Assembly (NCBI GenBank): GCA_905201305.1
Contig: CAJKNS010000106.1
Coordinates: 1-7,831, forward strand
Length of the DNA stretch: 7,831 bases
Reading direction: 5' to 3'
From: an uncultured Eubacteriales bacterium
GTDB lineage: Bacteria; Bacillota; Clostridia; Oscillospirales; Oscillospiraceae
Of this stretch, positions 5,047 through 7,831 are shown one piece after another (position 1 is the first letter of the stretch; every line of letters starts with the position of its first letter). The notes below the pieces were generated by a model. That model did no database searches. It was not told where the DNA came from and saw only the letters and a list, made by a program, of their open reading frames with translations. Both the position numbers and the translations under genes were made by a program.

Positions 5047-6088
5047 ATCCCTGCCACTGGGTTAAGGTGACGCCGGTATAATACCAAAGGAGAATGTCCT
5101 GATAGCCGGAGCCGGACTCTGCCATGGCTTCTGCACCGCATTGACTCATGCCAACCCGATGCCCGTTGCCCAGTACATCGAAGGTCACCGCATCCTCTGT
5201 AATGGTCATCTGAAACCGGGTGGAGCGCAATTGAAAAGCGCTTCGGAGCTGGAGCCCGGTAAAGGTTTTGCCGCCGATGACAATGGTATCCACGCCGTCT
5301 CCGGTGGTATAGCTGACGGAGGATACAGTGGGGACAGTAATCTCCAGTGTATTTAAAAACTCCGAAAGGGGAACGGTCACGGTGGATTCGTAGTCGGAGG
5401 TTGTCTCCTCGCCGGGGCTTTCCACACTGACCAGATAGGGAATATCACTGCCCCACACTGCCTGCGCGGATTCTGTTTTTCCGCCGGAGCCGGAGAAATA
5501 GGTGGCGGAGATCAGCTGACCGTTGTAGGTGAGCACCTGACCGTCGGTTTCGTCCACCGCCTGATGGAGTTTTCCAAGCAGCGTCTCCCAATCTGTACCC
5601 AGCTTATCCTGCGCTCGGTCCATTGGAATAAACGCCTGGCAGACGCTGGGATCATCGGAAAGGGTGCCTCCGCCGGCAAGCCGATGAAGCGTATAGGTTC
5701 TGGCGGCGACGGCTTGGGCCTTGAGGGCTTCCAGTTCATAGGATGCGGGCATTTCACCCATTAAAACACCGGTGAGATAGTCGTGGAGCGTCATGTCCTT
5801 AGGGGTTCCGTCTACGGTAACGGATACGGTTTGGGTGTAATCTCCAATATCCTGGGCTTCCTGCGGTTCCGCAGAGCTCTCGGCACTGTGGTGGACAATG
5901 ATTTCCTGAACGGTCCGAGGGGAAGAAGTGGGGGATGTGGGCTGCGGGGATTCCTGGACCGCGATGGATGGCGCCGGAGTGGAAACCGAAACGGAATCCG
6001 GCGTGCGGCTTCCCATACCGCAAATCAGAAGCGGAAGACTGACGGCAGCCGCAGCTGCCAGAAAACCGGAGACAATGGTGCTTTTCAT
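5045..6088 (-). CDS. spoIID: SpoIID/LytB-domain protein, probable stage II sporulation protein D
   Basis: SpoIID is a membrane-anchored lytic transglycosylase that cuts peptidoglycan glycan strands, with SpoIIP and SpoIIM, so the mother cell membrane can engulf the forespore. The 347-residue product has an N-terminal membrane anchor (about 1-26) and a Pro/Ser/Thr-rich linker (to about 80). The SpoIID domain follows: GVLMGEMPASYE with probable catalytic Glu112, ALKAQAVAARTYTL (121-134), YFSGSGGKTES (197-207), and C-terminal GHRVGMSQCGAEAMA (309-323). Length fits SpoIID. The start is ATG 6088 after GGGAGG (6095-6100); an upstream TTG at 6109 would overlap that site. It stands alone, divergent from the citrate synthase gene. 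I found no well-spaced sigma-E promoter, so a related LytB-like wall enzyme rather than the engulfment SpoIID remains possible. Confidence 0.9.
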   Translation of the reverse strand: MKSTIVSGFLAAAAAVSLPLLICGMGSRTPDSVSVSTPAPSIAVQESPQPTSPTSSPRTVQEIIVHHSAESSAEPQEAQDIGDYTQTVSVTVDGTPKDMTLHDYLTGVLMGEMPASYELEALKAQAVAARTYTLHRLAGGGTLSDDPSVCQAFIPMDRAQDKLGTDWETLLGKLHQAVDETDGQVLTYNGQLISATYFSGSGGKTESAQAVWGSDIPYLVSVESPGEETTSDYESTVTVPLSEFLNTLEITVPTVSSVSYTTGDGVDTIVIGGKTFTGLQLRSAFQLRSTRFQMTITEDAVTFDVLGNGHRVGMSQCGAEAMAESGSGYQDILLWYYTGVTLTQWQG

Positions 6089-6120
6089 GGAATACCTCCC
6101 AAATTGCAAGGCTCGTAAAG

Positions 6121-6143
6121 TGTATATTCAATCTGAATATGCA
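6121..6143. promoter_or_regulatory. 23-bp near-perfect palindrome, possible operator
   Basis: ATATTCA and TGAATAT flank ATC, and after one mismatch on each side the match extends with TG and CA, giving 9 of 10 paired positions per arm. It lies 33 bases upstream of the SpoIID-family start. Its symmetry and size suit a dimeric repressor or activator. Confidence 0.45.
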
Positions 6144-6162
6144 AAAACCACGGCGGTTTTTG
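6142..6162. repeat. 8-bp inverted repeat in the spoIID-gltA intergenic region
   Basis: CAAAAACC (6142-6149) and GGTTTTTG (6155-6162) are exact inverse copies around ACGGC. The repeat adjoins the palindrome at 6121-6143. As it lies between divergent genes, a terminator is not needed there, so a regulatory site is more plausible. Confidence 0.4.
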
Positions 6163-6227
6163 TGCGAAATTGAAAATTTACTTCCTTAAAGAGCTAAAAT
6201 AGCGCGGTTTTTCAGTGAATCATACGA

Positions 6228-6256
6228 TTGACGCACAGACGCAGGTTTGATATCAT
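6228..6256 (+). promoter_or_regulatory. citrate synthase promoter (sigma-A, extended -10)
   Basis: TTGACG (6228-6233, five of six) and TATCAT (6251-6256, five of six) are 17 bases apart, with TGA just before the -10 as in extended -10 promoters. Transcription would start near 6263, about 34 bases before the chosen TTG start. Confidence 0.75.
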
Positions 6257-6296
6257 ATAAGAACACATTAAGCTTCAATTTCTGGAGGTGCAGCTT

Positions 6297-7658
6297 TTGT
6301 CCATTCCAAATTCATCTGATGCGTTCATTCATACTCTATGCGAGGAACTGAAAAACAGTACAGCCTTTGATATCAGTCCTCGTGATAACAGCAATATCAA
6401 ACGAGGACTCCGAAACGCGGACGGTACCGGCGTTATGGTTGGCTGCACGAAAATTGGCTCCGTTCAGGGCTACGCCATCATCGACGGTGAAAAGACCCCC
6501 ATGGAGGGCCGGCTGATCTACCGGGGCTATGATATCAACCAGCTCATTTCGGGCTTCACCCGGGAAAAACGCTTTGGCTATGAGGAGATTGCCTATCTTC
6601 TCCTGTTCGGCAAGCTGCCCAATCAGGAGGAGTACGCGGCATTTCGCCAGCTGCTTTCCGATAATATGAGCCTGCCTGCGGGCTTTACCGAGGATATGAT
6701 CCTCAAGGCGCCCAGCAGCAACATTATGAATAAGCTGGCGCGTTCCGCGCTGGTGCTCTACTCCTACGACGATAATCCCGATGCCACGGACCTGACCAAT
6801 ATGGTGCGCCAGTCCATTCAGCTCATTGCCCAGTTCCCACTGATTGTAGCCCATGCCTATGCGGCAAAGGTCCACTACTACGACGGCGGATCGCTGATTC
6901 TCCATTGGCCCATATCGAATTTCTCCATTGCAGAGAATTTCCTGCATTCCATCCGCCCGGATTCCAAGTTTACCGAGGAAGAGGCACGGCTGCTGGATCT
7001 ATGTCTGGTGCTTCATGCCGAGCATGGCGGCGGTAACAACTCGGCATTTACCTGCCGTGTGTTGTCCTCCTCCGGCACCGACACCTATTCTGCCATTGCC
7101 GCTGCTGTGGGCAGCTTGAAGGGTCCTAAGCACGGCGGTGCAAACCAGCGGGTTTCCGCTATGTTTGAGGAGATTAAGAAGAACGTTCATGACTGGAATG
7201 ACGATGAGGAAATCACTGCCTATCTGGAGAAAATCCTCCGGAAGGAGGCAGGGGACGGCAGCGGACTGATTTACGGTATGGGTCACGCCATCTACACTAA
7301 GTCAGACCCCCGTGCGCTGATTTTAAAACATGCGGCGCGTCCGCTGGCAGAGCAGACCGGTTATGTCAAGGAGCTGGATTTGCTGGAGTCCATTGAACGC
7401 CTGGTGCCCGATATTTTTGCACGGGTTACCGGTTCGGATAAGGTAATGTGTGCCAATGTGGACTTTTATTCCGGACTGGTGTATACCATGCTGAATATTC
7501 CCCAGGAGGTGTTCACGCCGCTGTTTGCCATTGCCCGTGTGGCTGGCTGGTGTGCCCACCGGATTGAGGAGGTTATGACCTCCAACCGGATCATCCGTCC
7601 TGCCTACAAGTCCCTGACCCAGCGGCGGACCTATGTGCCCATGGCAAAGAGAGAGTAA
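6297..7658 (+). CDS. gltA: citrate synthase (Si-type)
   Basis: This enzyme condenses oxaloacetate with acetyl-CoA to citrate, feeding 2-oxoglutarate and glutamate synthesis in Clostridia that often have an incomplete TCA cycle. The 453-residue protein carries the conserved residues: LHAEHGGGNN with His243, GPKHGGAN with catalytic His279, GMGHAIYTKSDPRA with His330 and Arg339, and NVDFYSG with catalytic Asp389. These match E. coli His229, His264, His305 and Asp362. It is longer than E. coli GltA by an N-terminal extension of tens of residues. Start: GGAGGTG (6284-6290) lies six bases before TTG 6297; the in-frame GTG 6288 overlaps that ribosome site and cannot be used with it. It has its own promoter and hairpin terminator. 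A 2-methylcitrate synthase activity cannot be ruled out from sequence alone. Confidence 0.93.
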   Translation: MSIPNSSDAFIHTLCEELKNSTAFDISPRDNSNIKRGLRNADGTGVMVGCTKIGSVQGYAIIDGEKTPMEGRLIYRGYDINQLISGFTREKRFGYEEIAYLLLFGKLPNQEEYAAFRQLLSDNMSLPAGFTEDMILKAPSSNIMNKLARSALVLYSYDDNPDATDLTNMVRQSIQLIAQFPLIVAHAYAAKVHYYDGGSLILHWPISNFSIAENFLHSIRPDSKFTEEEARLLDLCLVLHAEHGGGNNSAFTCRVLSSSGTDTYSAIAAAVGSLKGPKHGGANQRVSAMFEEIKKNVHDWNDDEEITAYLEKILRKEAGDGSGLIYGMGHAIYTKSDPRALILKHAARPLAEQTGYVKELDLLESIERLVPDIFARVTGSDKVMCANVDFYSGLVYTMLNIPQEVFTPLFAIARVAGWCAHRIEEVMTSNRIIRPAYKSLTQRRTYVPMAKRE

Positions 7659-7680
7659 GCAAAACGAACAGAATGAAGCA

Positions 7681-7712
7681 AATCCCCAGACGAACAAAAT
7701 CGTCTGGGGATT
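7681..7712 (+). terminator. hairpin terminator after citrate synthase gene
   Basis: A perfect 13-bp stem (7681-7693 with 7700-7712) closes a six-base loop ACAAAA, 22 bases after the gltA stop; GCA/TGC can add three pairs after a two-base bulge. The following T-tract is poor (TTCTTGCG), so termination may be partial or the hairpin may protect the mRNA 3' end. Confidence 0.65.
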
Positions 7713-7763
7713 CTTGCGTATTGAGTGAAATTTAGGGCAATACCGCACAAATCGGCAAGAGAG

Positions 7764-7831
7764 TCTGACGGGAGATTTTTCGTCAGAAAAAGGTGTAAAA
7801 CCGCAGACATACTTTGTGTATTTCAAGGTTT
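7764..7831. repeat. hairpin-rich tail, possible start of a dispersed intergenic repeat
   Basis: TCTGACG (7764-7770) and CGTCAGA (7781-7787) form a 7-bp stem with a 10-base loop. Next comes GGTGTAAAACC (7792-7802), with a small ATAC/GTAT dyad downstream, and then GGTTT at the window edge, which could be the beginning of the inverse arm of GGTGTAAAACC. No gene is visible from 7713 to the end. The call as a repeat is inference from nested dyads only. Confidence 0.3.

Noticed and set aside
6089..6162. Sigma-E promoter for the SpoIID-family gene
   Set aside because: On the minus strand TATACACT resembles a sigma-E -10 and GCATATT a -35, but they are only about nine bases apart instead of about 14, so I do not call it.
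6336..6947. 203-codon open frame antisense to the citrate synthase gene
   Set aside because: Complement of a conserved enzyme gene, without recognisable domain or ribosome site.
1..7831. CRISPR array, insertion sequence or transposase
   Set aside because: No regularly spaced repeats and no transposase or integrase motifs were seen on either strand.

Overview
The window looks like the chromosome of a spore-forming gut Firmicute of class Clostridia (Oscillospirales-like). The reasons are a SpoIID homologue, moderately GC-rich genes separated by AT-rich intergenic DNA, strong GGAGG-type ribosome sites with several GTG/TTG starts, and textbook sigma-A promoters (TTGACA-17-TATAAT type). The genus cannot be fixed from the sequence alone.

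Left third (1-2137, minus strand): a tightly overlapping four-gene operon, read right to left. It encodes an ECF-like RNA polymerase sigma factor, a 120-residue protein with two membrane segments, a seven-helix membrane protein that I do not recognise, and the N-terminal 167 residues of a PrsW-type glutamic intramembrane protease cut by the window edge. PrsW is known in Bacillus subtilis to start destruction of the anti-sigma factor RsiW. The layout therefore suggests a self-contained envelope-signalling module in which the 120-residue protein is the candidate anti-sigma factor and the seven-helix protein a possible sensor. The operon has a sigma-A-like promoter at 2108-2136 and a possible 18-codon leader peptide coupled to the sigma gene.

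Middle (2138-2850): a short minus-strand tRNA unit with promoter (2599-2627), a degenerate tRNA-Arg(TCT)-like sequence, an intact tRNA-Arg(CCT) with encoded CCA, and a terminator (2355-2392). The 3' end of the intact tRNA faces the sigma/PrsW operon, the usual side for integrated DNA; inverted and direct repeats lie between them, but no integrase is visible. A 20-codon ORF with a strong ribosome site follows on the plus strand.

Right (2821-7658): housekeeping genes. prfB (release factor 2, in one continuous frame without the usual programmed frameshift) is followed by a phosphinothricin-acetyltransferase-like GNAT enzyme. secG has its own promoter and terminator. A SpoIID/LytB-family gene converges on secG from the minus strand, and a citrate synthase gene is transcribed divergently from it. 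The spoIID-gltA intergenic region holds two dyads and a good gltA promoter. The end of the window (7713-7831) has no gene but contains hairpin-forming sequence that may be the start of a dispersed repeat.
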